NCBI RefSeq assembly: GCF_000276665.1
Contig: NW_004955418.1
Span: 8,869,917-8,933,916, forward strand
Direction: 5' to 3'
DNA: 64,000 nucleotides
DNA from: Chinchilla lanigera
Lineage: Eukaryota > Chordata > Mammalia > Rodentia > Chinchillidae
The notes under the pieces are model-generated. The model ran no database searches. It had not been told where the DNA came from and worked only from the letters and a program-made list of their open reading frames with translations. Below are positions 36,605 through 48,791 of this stretch, piece after piece (the stretch's first letter is position 1; each line of letters starts with the position of its first letter). The position numbers and the translations under genes were made by a program.

Positions 36605-37075
36605 GGGCTGGGGATTTAGCTCAGCGGCAAAAGCGCCTGCCTGGCANNNNNNNNNNNNNNNNNNNNNNNNNNNNNNNNNNNNNNNNNNNNNNNNNNNNNN
36701 NNNNNNNNNNNNNNNNNNNNNNNNNNNNNNNNNNNNNNNNNNNNNNNNNNNNNNNNNNNNNNNNNNNNNNNNNNNNNNNNNNNNNNNNNNNNNNNNNNNN
36801 NNNNNNNNNNNNNNNNNNNNNNNNNNNNNNNNNNNNNNNNNNNNNNNNNNNNNNNNNNNNNNNNNNNNNNNNNNNNNNNNNNNNNNNNNNNNNNNNNNNN
36901 NNNNNNNNNNNNNNNNNNNNNNNNNNNNNNNNNNNNNNNNNNNNNNNNNNNNNNNNNNNNNNNNNNNNNNNNNNNNNNNNNNNNNNNNNNNNNNNNNNNN
37001 NNNNNNNNNNNNNNNNNNNNNNNNNNNNNNNNACAAAAAAAAAAAAAAAAAAAAAAAAAAACAACAAAAAAAAAC
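36605..37075 (+). mobile_element. ID-type SINE containing an assembly gap
   Basis: The SINE starts GGCTGGGGATTTAGCTCAGC at about 36606 and is cut after CTGCCTGGCA. Positions 36647-37032 are 386 N. The sequence resumes with an A-rich tail (ACA then a run of about 27 A, then CAACAAAA units) to about 37087. Five frames reported across this gap are artefacts of N translation. The near-consensus body suggests a young copy. Confidence 0.85.
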
Positions 37076-37087
37076 AAAAACAAAAAC

Positions 37088-40000
37088 TAAAGATTTTATC
37101 TCTTACAGGTAGATAGTAGTAGTACTTACAAAATACTATGTTGCTTTTTATAAAATATATTTTCTGAGAAAGGTTCCAAAGAAAGTGTATTTTAGTTACA
37201 TAATATAGCATTCTAGATAACACACTGTACTTTGTCAATTTTTTCTCAGAACAACTAAATGCTAATCAAAATAATTTAAGGTTGTCTACATGTGTAATTA
37301 ATTTTTATAGAAATTAAAGATTAGTTCATAGACTCTCTAAAGTAATATATATTTAAAATGAGCTTTTAAAAATGCATGCAAATAATTTTTATTTGATTTT
37401 AAATCTTGATTAATAAATCTTGTTTTAACTATGGATGTGTTTGCCCAAATCTCTCTTTGTTATTTGAATTTTTTAAAAACTTTCAGATTTTTATTAATGC
37501 AGTAACCAATTTGGACAAAGCAAAACAAAACAGCTTATATTGATTTGACCAAGTCTTGCTGCAGTTTCTCAGTTTCATTGGAAGTCCTTGATCTCCTAGA
37601 AATCTTTGGGAGATGGACCCACGTCTACTTCACAGTGCTTCCAAGCACTCAGTTGACCTTAGACAAAGACACTCCACAAACAAGTGCCCAGTCATGACCC
37701 ACCTGCTCTACTTCCCAACCACCAATTCTTTTTGACCTTTTTCCTATAAGAAACCTGTCTATTTTATGGCCATTTGACAAGTGCATATATGTCAGTATTG
37801 GAACATTTCTTCTTATTATATGTCTCTTTTTAATGAAACATTTCTTTCAGTCAAGATAGCTTTTATTTAACAGGAGTGATATCTATAAGCATCTTCCTTC
37901 ATAAGTGTTATTTGATTTTACTGTTCTGGCACTTTAATAGAAAGACCATGATGACATTGCACATAAAGGATTTCCAATTCACTTACATTGATATTTGGTT
38001 TTAGATATTTTGTGGTACCAATATTTGTTAACATTTTAGTCTATTAATTTATTTTGCTACTGAATAGCTAATAAGCTAAAATTATTTTTATTAATGAATT
38101 ACTGCACATATTTAGCATCTTTGCAGAAATTCCTCTTCCCTTACTAATATTAAGCCTCATTCACATTAAGACTACACACACCTATATACAGGAACATGCA
38201 CTTCCATATTCTATTTCTGAGTCTTCTATATTTTTGATGCTTGACTTGACCATGACCACGTTGCTTAGATCATTTTATAGTTTATTTTCATATTGGAGAG
38301 ACAAGTCCTATGTTGTTTCTTTATTGTCAGTATCTTCCTGACTTTATTTTCCCATGTCTCATACCACATTTAAGTATTTGATGGTTTTCTGATCAGTTCC
38401 TGTCATCTTAGAATATTAGAAGATTTTATCTCGATATTTACTAATGCTTGCTTTAGATTAATTTTGTTTCTGTATTGTTCATTAGACAGATAAAAGAAAG
38501 ATATAGATAATATACTTTTAGACAACTACTTTAATGAACCCACACTTTGACTGGAAGTGAATTTGCAGAAGCTCAAGAATAACAGAATAGTCCCAGTAGA
38601 AAACCTTCTATTTAAATAAACTTTCTTTTGAGCTTTGAGATAAAGTGACCCTAGGAGAAAACTCTCAATATTTATTATGTTTTTACAGTTCAGCATTTGT
38701 TCTTTGTTGCCTTTTTGTGTGTTCAACTGCCTTTCTGATGTGATTTGATATAATGTAAAAAATAGCTCCTTCAAGAGTAATACGCTTGAGGAATAATCCA
38801 TGCTAACTAATTGCTTTTCATTTCATGTAAACATATTTGCCCTGACGTTTGTCATGTGAGTTGGTTTTGAATGATGTGATGAAAATATTGTAAAAGACAT
38901 TATTTGCATGACCTGACCTGATAACCAAGCATCACTTCCTCAAGGGAGAGCATCTAGAAAGATCCTACGCTTTTATTCAGTTTTTTTCTCAGAAACAGAC
39001 CGATTTCATTTCTCTGTTTTAATGAAAATATATCTATTATCCAATCTAAGTAGCAGAACTCTGTTGGAATTTGTCATATAATTATAATATTCTGTTTTCC
39101 CCTACCTAAGCCAACTTTCTAATATTTTTATCCTGTTGCTCATAAGACAAGGGGTTCATTGTTTGAGTGGGAAAGGTAAGAGAATAAATTCTGCAAACTG
39201 TTACTAATATGGATAGAAGGTATGTGTATAAAATGCTGACATAGTTTTAATTTTAACTTATAAAATGTTTTAATACAATTTTAAAATTTCATTCAAATAT
39301 AATCAATTGTTATTTTTCTTTTAATAACGCACAAATGTATATATAATAGATTTGCCAATATGATCAGAAAATTCAGTCACAAATATAAACACTAAAATTT
39401 TGGAGCAAATTATCAAATTTGAAGATATATTTTGACACTGTATCATTTATACTATATTTTATATCAACCTCCAATGTGAGAGTTATTTCAAAATTGCCCA
39501 CTTGTCTGTTTCATTTACCAAATATCATTTTACAGAAATTTAAAAAGTTAATACCAAAATCATAGGCAATTTTAATTAGACATGTTAAAATACATCACTT
39601 ACTCCAGGACCGTACATTTAGTAAAATTCATGAATCATAAATATGGTAGGAAGGAATAGAAGGATATATAGTGTAATCTACAGAAGCATACTTAGCTTAT
39701 CATGTACACATTTCTTTTCTTTTGAACTTTCCACTATTTGACAAGCCCTAGAAATGGAATTACAATATATGTATGCCGAAGGGAGCTTTATTTCCTTTGG
39801 GTTATGTATAATATAAAATTTTGAGTAACTGAGTAAGGTTTTTTCAAAGCTGTGCAAAATAGCTAAAGAATACTAGAGGGCTTTTTCACTGTGTATTAGG
39901 TGATATCTGATGTAATAAATGCAAGATTGCCTAAATATTTTTACTGGTCAAAAAAAAGGAAGTTAATGTATAAAGAAGCTTGGCTCACTAATCTCCAATT

Positions 40001-41413
40001 AACAAGATTTAATGGTCATATCAGTGCTGGATTTGTGACAAATTGTGTTCCAAATATTAATGTTCAGGAAGAAAAAGCCTTATGGAGAATTGTCATTAAC
40101 TCAATAAGGCAAATTTTTATTTATTATAGCATCCATGATTCTTTTTAAGTAATGTTTTAAAATAATAATATCTCATATATATTTTTAATATCTAGCTTAA
40201 TGGCAGTATATTTTATTTCCTTTTAGAGTTAAGACATTTTTAAGATTTGCTTCTCTCAAGAGTTTTTTTATTATGCTTTTTAATTAGCATCAACATGCAT
40301 TAGTGCTTATGAAGCTAACCATCTAAAAGTAATTTTGAGGAATTTTAAACACCAAAGGAAGCCCATTAGATCTCAATAGTTTTTCATTCTACACAAAAAT
40401 GTAAGTACTGATGTTCTTGAATACACAGACTTCACAACACAGCACTAAACATTTCAACAAATTACAAGAAACAAACTCATAATTACACCACATAATTACA
40501 CGTTTGCCAGTCTTCCTAAAGTAGGAGTTTCCTTATTACTTTTCAGGTGTATAAATGTAACTAGATTTAGTAGGCATAATGTAAGAGTAATATCTTAGTA
40601 GAAAGTTTCTTCTTCCTTACTTTTTGCTTCTATAATGATTATTTAGGCTGTGATTCAAAACCTGAATTCCAGATAATAAATGCAATCATTATGTTCTACC
40701 AAAATGTACTAATAAAAAATAAGAATTTTTAAAAACCTACTCAAGAATAGTCTCTTAAGTGAAATGGCTGATTTTGATTTTAAATGATAACACATTTATT
40801 TCTCAACAGAGATTGCCAAGATCTCAAGTAAGTAAGATCTCAAGTAAGATCTTATTTACTTCAAAGCAGAGTTTAACGGAACAATTTTTATTTGTTGTAT
40901 ATTTTAACATAAATAAACAAATGGCTGAAATATTTTTATTTCTTTATATATTTGCTTAGTTATTTTACTTCAAATTTTGGGAAATATATGGTTTGACTAA
41001 TTCAGCCCCAGAATAACAAATATCATTCTTTCATTAAATTTGAAGCATTTAAATTTAATTTTATATGTATTTAACATTCTTTGAAACCTTTAGTATTTGA
41101 TACTACAAGTAACCATTTGGGTTAACATTAAAAATCATCAGTATATTTGATAAGTCTCTTCTTCACATTAAGGTGCTGGGTATTTAATGAAATTAGGCTG
41201 TAGTTTTCCTGAAGTTTAAACTTCTTTGTGCATAGTCACTAGACAGTGTTCATTTTCTCACTTTACAGTCCAGTATAATTGTGCCAGCCATGTTGCATAC
41301 GCTCAATGATGAAATCATTTTCTTCCGCTCAATAGAAAGTGCAATGCACTTTCACATAAATTATCCTTAGTTTTATCAAAATATCTAATATAATAGACAA
41401 TCAAATTTATTTA
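37088..41413. other. unassigned AT-rich DNA
   Basis: About 4.3 kb with no recognised gene. 37485-37735 is GC-richer, with an inverted polyadenylation signal TTTATT at 37490-37495, and could be the antisense 3' end of a processed pseudogene of unknown parent. 37780-38420 is T-rich with a GAGAGACAAGTCCTATGTTG word that may be old antisense L1. 40819-40853 holds short direct repeats of AAGATCTCAAGTAAG. Confidence 0.45.
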
Positions 41414-41430
41414 CTTAAAAATACACAGAC

Positions 41431-41523
41431 TTGTTTGTTTGTTTGTTTTCTGGTAGCAGGGATCGAACTCATGACCTTGTGCTTGCCGGGCAGGTCCTAT
41501 GCCGCTGAGCTAAATCCCCAGCC
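41431..41523 (-). mobile_element. ID-type SINE, antisense
   Basis: The inverted body ends GCTAAATCCCCAGCCC with a (TTTG)n tail on the left. It is flanked by CTTAAAAATACACAGAC (41414-41430) and CTTAAAAATACATAGAC (41524-41540), a 17-base target duplication with one change. The 62-codon frame through it is SINE sequence. Confidence 0.97.
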
Positions 41524-41540
41524 CTTAAAAATACATAGAC

Positions 41541-43239
41541 GTTTTAGTCAGTTGGTATTCTTGAGGCTGGAAAGAACACAGCTGACATTATACCGACAAA
41601 AAGTTCAGATGAACATCTTATGATAAGCTATAAACTTCTGAGATCTAAGGAAGAAATTACAAATGAACTATCAAGTGATTGTCAGTATGCTTCTAGCAGT
41701 TTTCATATTCCCCAAATTAGAAAGAAATGACAATGAATATTTTAGATGTATTTGAGAAGTAATCTTAGTAGTCATCAATTGATTTTCTATTTTTCCCACC
41801 TCCAGTCTCTTCCTGAAATAATCACCAAAGAACGTCATTGAAATAAATAGGGATGATTTATTACATGAATTACTAATATGAAAATTTTTCTGTGTCCAAT
41901 GTAGAAAAGAAAATGCCAATCACATTATTTAAAAACATCATTCAACTGTAAAACGAATCTGAAATTTGACTTCCACATAATGTAACAAATCTGTTTTGCT
42001 AGAGATACTTAAGAATAACATCATCTCCTCGGTAACCAAAACGACACATAACTGACTTGCAGGCTGGGCTCACATGGCTGATTATTCTCTCTTCTCAAAA
42101 CCATTTAAATCACATTAAGCATATTCAGGAAAGAAGGCACTCAGAAAATCATCAAGAGAAAAGTGATGTGCATCAATATAATAACTGGGACCTAGAAGAA
42201 AATAAATGACACATTCTGAGAATGATGCATATTAGTAAGAAGTACCACAGATGCCTTGGCAATCCTCAGATATCATAAATAGATGTGAAGGAAAAGTTAA
42301 GAAGTTTAGATAGCAGATTAAATTATGGTTAGCAAACCTGTATGACAGGTTCGCATACTTCCTATTTTGACACATATGACACTCATGACTGAGATATTTG
42401 CCTACCAATTTAAAGTACAGAAGACCTGATAAAAGACTAGAGTGAAGGCCTCAGGAGTGTGTGTTGCCGCATCATTCTTGTTTCAGTATTTTCAATTCTT
42501 AGGTTCTTGCTCAAGCATATAAAGGAGAAACCTGCCAGTAGATACAGCTGTCCTCCTCCATAAACACACATTTCAGTATCTTCATATATTGCAAAGAACA
42601 ATAACAGGCATATTGTTTAATTAAGTTATTAATTCAAAACCATAAACCAACTCTCAAAGTTCTGATATAAAATGAGAGAACCGACTTTACAAAATGCGTG
42701 AAGGCTAAGAGAACAATTCATCCTAGAAGAAATGTACAATTCAGAGAAGAGAAAAGAACTTTATATACCTATATAGAATGTATTACAATAAAGAAGAGGT
42801 GACTCTGATGAAGAGAATGCTTTGAGAAAACTGACTAAGGAAATTTTTATTAGACAGAATTTAAGAAAAATTTTGATGAAATATCCTAGAATATAAAAAA
42901 AATAAACATTAGAAGGTATTGATAAGGTTAAGGACATGGAAGAAGATGAAATATAGTAAAAAAATCTTCTAGGTACTATAATAATTCACATTGACCAAAA
43001 TATATGTCATAAGAATATTATAAAGGAAAAATACAGAAAACAAAAGCAAAACTAAATAAGAAAAAGCATAATATTTCTCATGCATTAAAAAATTGAAAAA
43101 TAATTTCTTGTAAGGTCCTTCTGAGGTAAAGAATTCCATCCTGATGGAAAAATAGACAGTACCAAGAATCTGTTTCCCTATCTAAACAAAAATTACACTG
43201 TTAGAATGTCTGATGGAATTACTCTGCGACTCTACAATC
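41541..43239. other. unassigned AT-rich DNA
   Basis: Nothing is recognised. The purine-rich part (42650-43100) has no repeat unit. Confidence 0.4.
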
Positions 43240-44700
43240 TACTTGTTACGGCTTTCAGTTCACATATATCTTCAACACTGAGATGAGTCTGCTGTTTTAG
43301 GCTGCATACAGTTGGAATTTCTTTATCCTGTGTTGTCTAGAAATTATACACTCTTTTAATTGGATAATTTAATCCAATTTATATTTAATTTTGGATAAGT
43401 ATAACCATATTGCCACCTTGTTTCTTGTTTTCCAGTTGTTTTCTTCCCTTTTTCCTTTTAATTTCTTTTAGGTTAAGTGATTTTTTACTATTAAAATGTT
43501 TTGATTTTCTTCTATTGATTTTAGTGTATATATTGCTGGCTTCTACTTTGAGGTTTTCATAGGGCTTGCTAAAATCATCTGTAACTGAAACAGGCTTTTC
43601 CAAATATCAATTTTATTTTGTTTGCAAAATAGAACACCCTACAAATTAACTCTATCCCACATTTAGAAGTTTTGATGTAATAATTTACATCTTTTTACAT
43701 TTTCTGTATGCTAACAAATTATTACACTATTCCTCTTATTTTTTTTTCTTATGGTCTTCCTATTTGAATTGTAAGCGATTTCCCCTATGAGTATAGAATT
43801 ACCTTATTTAATTTCAGTAGATGCTTCTTTTTCATTGTGAATTTTATATCTTCAGATGTTTTCCTATCACACACTAGCTTTCTTTTCTTTTATTTTGAAA
43901 AATCTTGCAGTATTTCATGTGAGAATGGTCTGATGTTAAAGAATTCCCTCAGCTTTAAGTTATCTGAAATGCTATCAGCTCCACTTTATCAGCTAAAGGG
44001 TAGCTTTTCAGGGTACAGTGTTCTTGCTTGGCAAGTAGTTTTGGCTTTGGTTTTGTTTTGTGTGTGTTTTGTGTGGTGTTCTTTCAATGCTATGAGTATA
44101 TTTTTCCAGTCTTTCCTGCAAGATTTTTACTGAGAAACGCTGTCAACTGTATGGCCATTTTGTATATAATACATTACTTATTTCTTGCTGCTTTTGGAAT
44201 TGTTTACATGTTATGGATTTTTATAATTGAATTATTATGTCTTGTGATGAACTATTGTTTGGATTGTACTTTATGGTGACCTCTGTATTTCTTAAATGCT
44301 TGTTGCCTTTTTTCAGGTTAGAGAGAATTTTATTTTTCTTTAAATACATTTTCAGTTCCTATTGCTTCTTTTTCACATTGACTTAATGGATAGGTAAAGT
44401 CTTTTATTTTTATTTTTTCTATTTCATAATCCCCTTACGGATGTCTTTGTTATTTTTCATTCTTATACTTTTTCCCTCTGAATGTATAATTTCAAATGTT
44501 ATGTCTTCAAGCTCAATGATTTTCACCAGTGTATGTCTATTGCCTCTCTTCATCTAGCCATTGTATTCTGCCTTTGGTTTTGAAGTTCTATTTTGTTTTC
44601 AAAAGTAGTTACTGTTTCTTTGTCACACTGTTTTTCAAATTTTGTTTAACTTTTTATCTAAATATTCTTTGCTTTCATTAAACTATTACATAAACTATAA
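43240..44700 (-). mobile_element. ancient L1 5' half (endonuclease N-terminus and upstream), antisense
   Basis: CTCTTTTAATTGGATAATTT and AATCCAATTTATATTTAATT correspond to the antisense ORF2 endonuclease part. They are followed by GGTCTGATGTTAAAGAATTC, GGGTACAGTGTTCTTGCTTG and TTCCTGCAAGATTTTTACTG, words found further toward the 5' end of old L1s. The 72-codon minus frame at 43385-43603 may be a remnant. Plus frames of 98 and 83 codons are chance. Confidence 0.65.
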
Positions 44701-46763
44701 ACAGCAGACTGTGTCGAGTTCTTTATCTGACGTTTCCTACGTCTCCCTTCCTGGGCATCCATTGTCGGAGCTGTATTTGGAGATTCCTTTGCTGATGTCC
44801 TGGTTTCCCAAGTATTTAATAATGTTCATTTCCTTTTATTGAAGCTTACAAATTTACATGTCTGTCACATATTCTGGCTTTTGTAGGTAATTTTGGAAGT
44901 GGTAGACCTTCACTGAATATATTAGCCTTTCATTTTAGCTGAGTCAGCTAGTGATGTTCTTGGGCAGACAGAGCTTGTTTTCAGGTCTGCTCCATGGCAG
45001 GTTACACAGTTGTGCTTTGAATTCACGTAGGGCAGCAGTCTTGTTTTGTTAGCTGGCAAGACTACTGGTTGAGTTCTGAAATTAGATCCATTGCTGGGTG
45101 AGAGCTGCAATAGTTTCTCATCTGGCAGAGTCACACATTGCGGTACATTCCTTGATGTTGTGGTAGACTTGCTCTTTCATAGACATGATATAAAAAGGTC
45201 TTTGTGTCTGCAAGAGGCCCTATTTAAACTTCAACGTGTGGCAGAGTAAGTCCCTGATTGTTTGCTTTAATTCACAGCTTTAGTCATTGTGGCTCACCAG
45301 AAAGGTCATTAAGTGTTTTTCTGCGGTTGCAGAGAGAAATGATTAATCTCCCAGCTCTTTCATTCCAGTTGTCTAAAAGTGGTGAGTTTCTCTACTCCCC
45401 AGTCTGGTAGTAACAAGCTTCTAGGTGAGACTAGACACGGGAGCTGGCTGTCTAGTTAGACCCTGTAACATTCTACCTCTGCTGGAAGTGAAGATGACCT
45501 GTGATATAGCTGGTATTGCCCGTCACTGCCATTACTGGAAAATATGGGACCTGTTTTTAAAGACAGGTAATTTAGGTAAAAATATTATAGGCAGTCAGAC
45601 AAGGTCCACCCCTCCAGGGAGTCAGTGGGAAAGATGAGAATACACTAGAACTGTAGCTAGAGGCATATCTGTCAAAGGCCAGGCCTCAAGATGAAGATAA
45701 AATGACCAGGTGTATGCCCTCCTGAGAGATAAGCAATAAGTTAAAGGTTATACTAAAATTTGTATCACTTGGCCCAATAAAATCTACATACACATCAGTC
45801 ACCCAGATGGCCGACCAAGACCTCCAGATTCAGCCCTTCCTTAAAAGGTCTTTGTTCTTTCCATATATAATTGTGGTGTAACCTGCTTCCCCATTGGATC
45901 AGTATTACCTGAGTGGCTATACTAGTAATCTTATTGATTGATCACAGTGTTGACCCATGTAGTATCCACCTCATAATTTTGTACCTATCTTGTGATTTTT
46001 CTCTTCAAAATTTCCTCTGCAAAGTGGGGTCCATGGAATCCCACTTTCACATCCCCTCCTGTCTCTCAGGGTCTCTCTCTTCCTGTAAGTGTTTCCTACT
46101 TTTAACCTCGATTGTTCCTTAGAATTCATTCTTCAATTTTGGGGAACACAAACTTGGCATATCTGAAATCTAGCACATTGGGAATTATATTATTTTCCCA
46201 ATATCTCTTTGACTAAAATCTGCATGCTGGTCTCTGTGAATTGTGCTTCTTTCCTTTGTTTCTTTCTAAATATAGTGTAGGCACTAGTTTTCCCCTTAAT
46301 CCTTTGTGAGTTAAGGAACAGTAGGGTTTCTGGAATGTTAAGAAGGCTGGCTACTGTTTTCCCTGTTTCCTATTACTGTATGGTAGGTGTGAGTCCTGGG
46401 GATTCCTCTCTTGTAGCAAAGTGCTGACTTGCAAGAAGGGGAGGGGGTGAGTGTTCCTCTTATGCTTTAGGTGACATTTTTTTCTCACTCCATAGAACAT
46501 GCAGGTAGTGCAGTCTTTTACCTATCTTTTGGGGTTTCACCAAGGTGTTGTTATCTAGGAATAATATCTAGTTGATGTATCTGTAAGGGGGGACAGCATC
46601 TGAGTTTTATTACTCAAACTTCTGGGTGACATTACTCTTGAATTATTATCTGGTCTTTAGATTTGTGTGTTTCTTTTAATTCTATTGTATATTTTTAATG
46701 TTTTCCTTCACTGATATTAAAACAATTTGTGTATTTTCATCTCCCACTACTTTTAAATAGTTT
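44701..46763. other. possible 5' UTR of the old L1, otherwise unassigned
   Basis: This stretch is richer in GC than its surroundings and continues the old antisense L1. Words such as GGGGGACAGCATCTGAG (46588-46604) may belong to its 5' region, but I cannot show this. No coding feature; frames of 66-70 codons overlap on both strands. Confidence 0.4.
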
Positions 46764-46801
46764 CTATTTAGAAATTTTAAAAATTTTTAAAATCTAAATA
46801 G
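46764..46801. repeat. AT-rich inverted repeat
   Basis: CTATTTAGAAATTTTAAAAA is followed directly by TTTTTAAAATCTAAATAG, its inverse except for two extra A in the left arm. It would form an 18-bp imperfect hairpin. Confidence 0.85.
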
Positions 46802-47628
46802 TTTCTAATCAGATTAAAGAAATACATGAGCAATTTTTTCACAAATTCAGAAGTATATTAGTATTTTAATCTTTGAAGCAAGTATAATTCAATTGCATGT
46901 TCCCTAGCTGTAATCAAATAAATGAATCAAAATAAAGTATTGATTTCCAGGGAAAAATGTGAAGAATAGAATTAGAAAATTGCAATTTTTTTCTCAATTC
47001 ATTTGGCCAAGTTATTTGCACTTTGAAGTGGTCAAAATAGTTTTTTTTTTTTCCATTTTAATACACATTTGGCAGCTATAGCTAATATTTTTCTGTAAAT
47101 TATATTTCAAACAAAACTCATCCTGGTATAAATTATGTGTTTCATGAAAGTGTTTCATAGTGATTTTTAAAGGAATTAAAATCTACCTTTTACTCTCTAT
47201 TTTTCAATGCTTTTATTTAATAAACCACCGAAGACTTTGTCATACTGTCCAGTCCACCACACTTCTCTGCCCTTTATTTTCCACTCTGCTGTCCTTAGGC
47301 TGACTTGTCTGTCACACTGCGGTGCACTTGTCTCATATACACTCTCTCTCACAATGCATAATCTGACCCGTGTTGTGTCAGGGATGGAGAAATGCTTTAA
47401 CCATATTTAACACTTGATTCTCTGCTGACATTTAATGAAACTTATTCTGATGAATCATTTCTTTGTTTTTTCAGGGGGGATACTATTTTAATAGCCATAT
47501 TTCCATGTTTCATAACTCAATAAGACATTGATATATAAAAGAATAAGAATTAATATATAGATTATATATTAAAAATTCCTATAAAATGTGTGAGTTTTTC
47601 AACATTGTTTATATTACTTAAAATTGTT
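46802..47628. other. unassigned AT-rich DNA
   Basis: Nothing is recognised, including the GC-richer 47215-47400. Confidence 0.4.
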
Positions 47629-47703
47629 TCCTAAGCCTTGGGATGTGGCTGAGTGATAGAGCTTTTGCTTAGCATTTTACAAGACATGTGTTCTATCCAT
47701 AGC

Positions 47704-47742
<39 letters not shown>
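47629..47742 (+). mobile_element. diverged ID-like SINE with (CA)n tail
   Basis: CCTTGGGATGTGGCTGAGTG, then AGAGCTTTTGCTTAGCA and GTGTTCTATCCATAGCA, follows the tRNA-derived body of the older ID subfamily. The tail is a pure (AC)n run at about 47704-47743 that probably grew from the A-rich SINE tail. The 86-codon frame through it is chance. Confidence 0.7.
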
Positions 47743-47743
<1 letters not shown>

Positions 47744-47746
<3 letters not shown>

Positions 47747-47997
47747 TTGCTTTCCTAGTGAACATTGTAATAGCTTTTAGACATATTATAGATTTACAAT
47801 TGTTACAATTTCAGATGGAAATATCTTTACATATAAACAAATCAATCTATTCATTTTACAGAAGAGAAAGCAAAGTTACAAATGTAGCAAAAGCCTTAAA
47901 TCATATCATATAATATAACCATGTCTAAAATATATTTTTTCATAATTCCTCTCACTGCCCATAATGACCCATTCTAACTAGCCTAATGAAGTATTGT
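47744..47997. other. unassigned AT-rich DNA
   Basis: Nothing is recognised. Confidence 0.4.
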
Positions 47998-48011
47998 ACA
48001 GTGAATTCTAA

Positions 48012-48118
48012 GGGGCTGAGGATTTAGCTCAGTGGCACAGGGCCTGCCTGGCAAGTACAAGGTCATGAGTTCAATTGCCAGTACTGAAAAAAAAAAAAAC
48101 AAAAAATAAAACAAAACA
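48012..48118 (+). mobile_element. ID-type SINE
   Basis: It starts AGGGGCTGAGGATTTAGCTC, has B box GAGTTCAATTGCC and ends in an A12 run then CAAAAAATAAAACAAAAC. Target duplication is TACAGTGAATTCTA (47998-48011) and TACAATGAATTCTA (48119-48132), one change. Confidence 0.96.
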
Positions 48119-48132
48119 TACAATGAATTCTA

Positions 48133-48668
48133 AACATATGGGCTCTCAGTAGAAAAGAAAGGTTTCTCATGACCTGCATATTCATTAAAATATATCAAAT
48201 GTATGTACTAGCTAAAGAATAAATATTTTCTGACAGTTATAGAAGTATGCAGCATATCTATATAATACTTCTGTTTGCTTGTTTCTTCACATATCTGTCA
48301 AAGATCTTCAAATGTGTATAAACTGCTGCTTCAGTATGATGTCTCAAAGTAATTTAAAAATTTGTTTCAAACTTGAAAATTTTTTTGTAACATGCTTTGT
48401 AGTCTTCTTGAATTACACTGTCTGTTTCTCTCTTGGCCTGTCTCTGTCTCTGTCTGTCTCTCTCTATATTTATTCACATAAATATCTAAAACATGAGAGT
48501 GTCAGAGTGAGATAAAGACAGGGTGGAGTGAAAAAGTAAATTTAATTGTGGTTCAGATCTTTTATATGTCAACATATTTAACTTATCTTTCTTTTCATTT
48601 GCTTGGCTAAGACAATAAAAATGCCAGACACCCAATGACATACACATTTATCTACAGAAATAGATGTG
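48133..48668. other. unassigned DNA with a CT-rich patch
   Basis: A short CTGT/CTCT-rich stretch lies at 48436-48467. Nothing else is recognised. Confidence 0.4.
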
Positions 48669-48682
48669 CCACTCACCTTTTT

Positions 48683-48776
48683 TTTTTGTTTGTTTTTTCT
48701 CTGGTACCGGGAACTGAACTCACAACCTTGTGCTTGCCAGGCAGGCGCTTTTGCCACTGAGCTAAATCCCCAGCCC
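48683..48776 (-). mobile_element. ID-type SINE, antisense
   Basis: The inverted body runs CTCTGGTACCGGGAACTGAA to GCTAAATCCCCAGCCCC, with a T-rich tail on the left. CCACTCACCTTTTT flanks it on both sides (48669-48682 and 48778-48791), an exact target duplication. Confidence 0.97.
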
Positions 48777-48791
48777 CACCACTCACCTTTT

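Noticed and set aside
36500..37238. Frames of 155-205 codons
   Set aside because: Most of each frame is untranslated N from the assembly gap; the ends are SINE and poly-A sequence.
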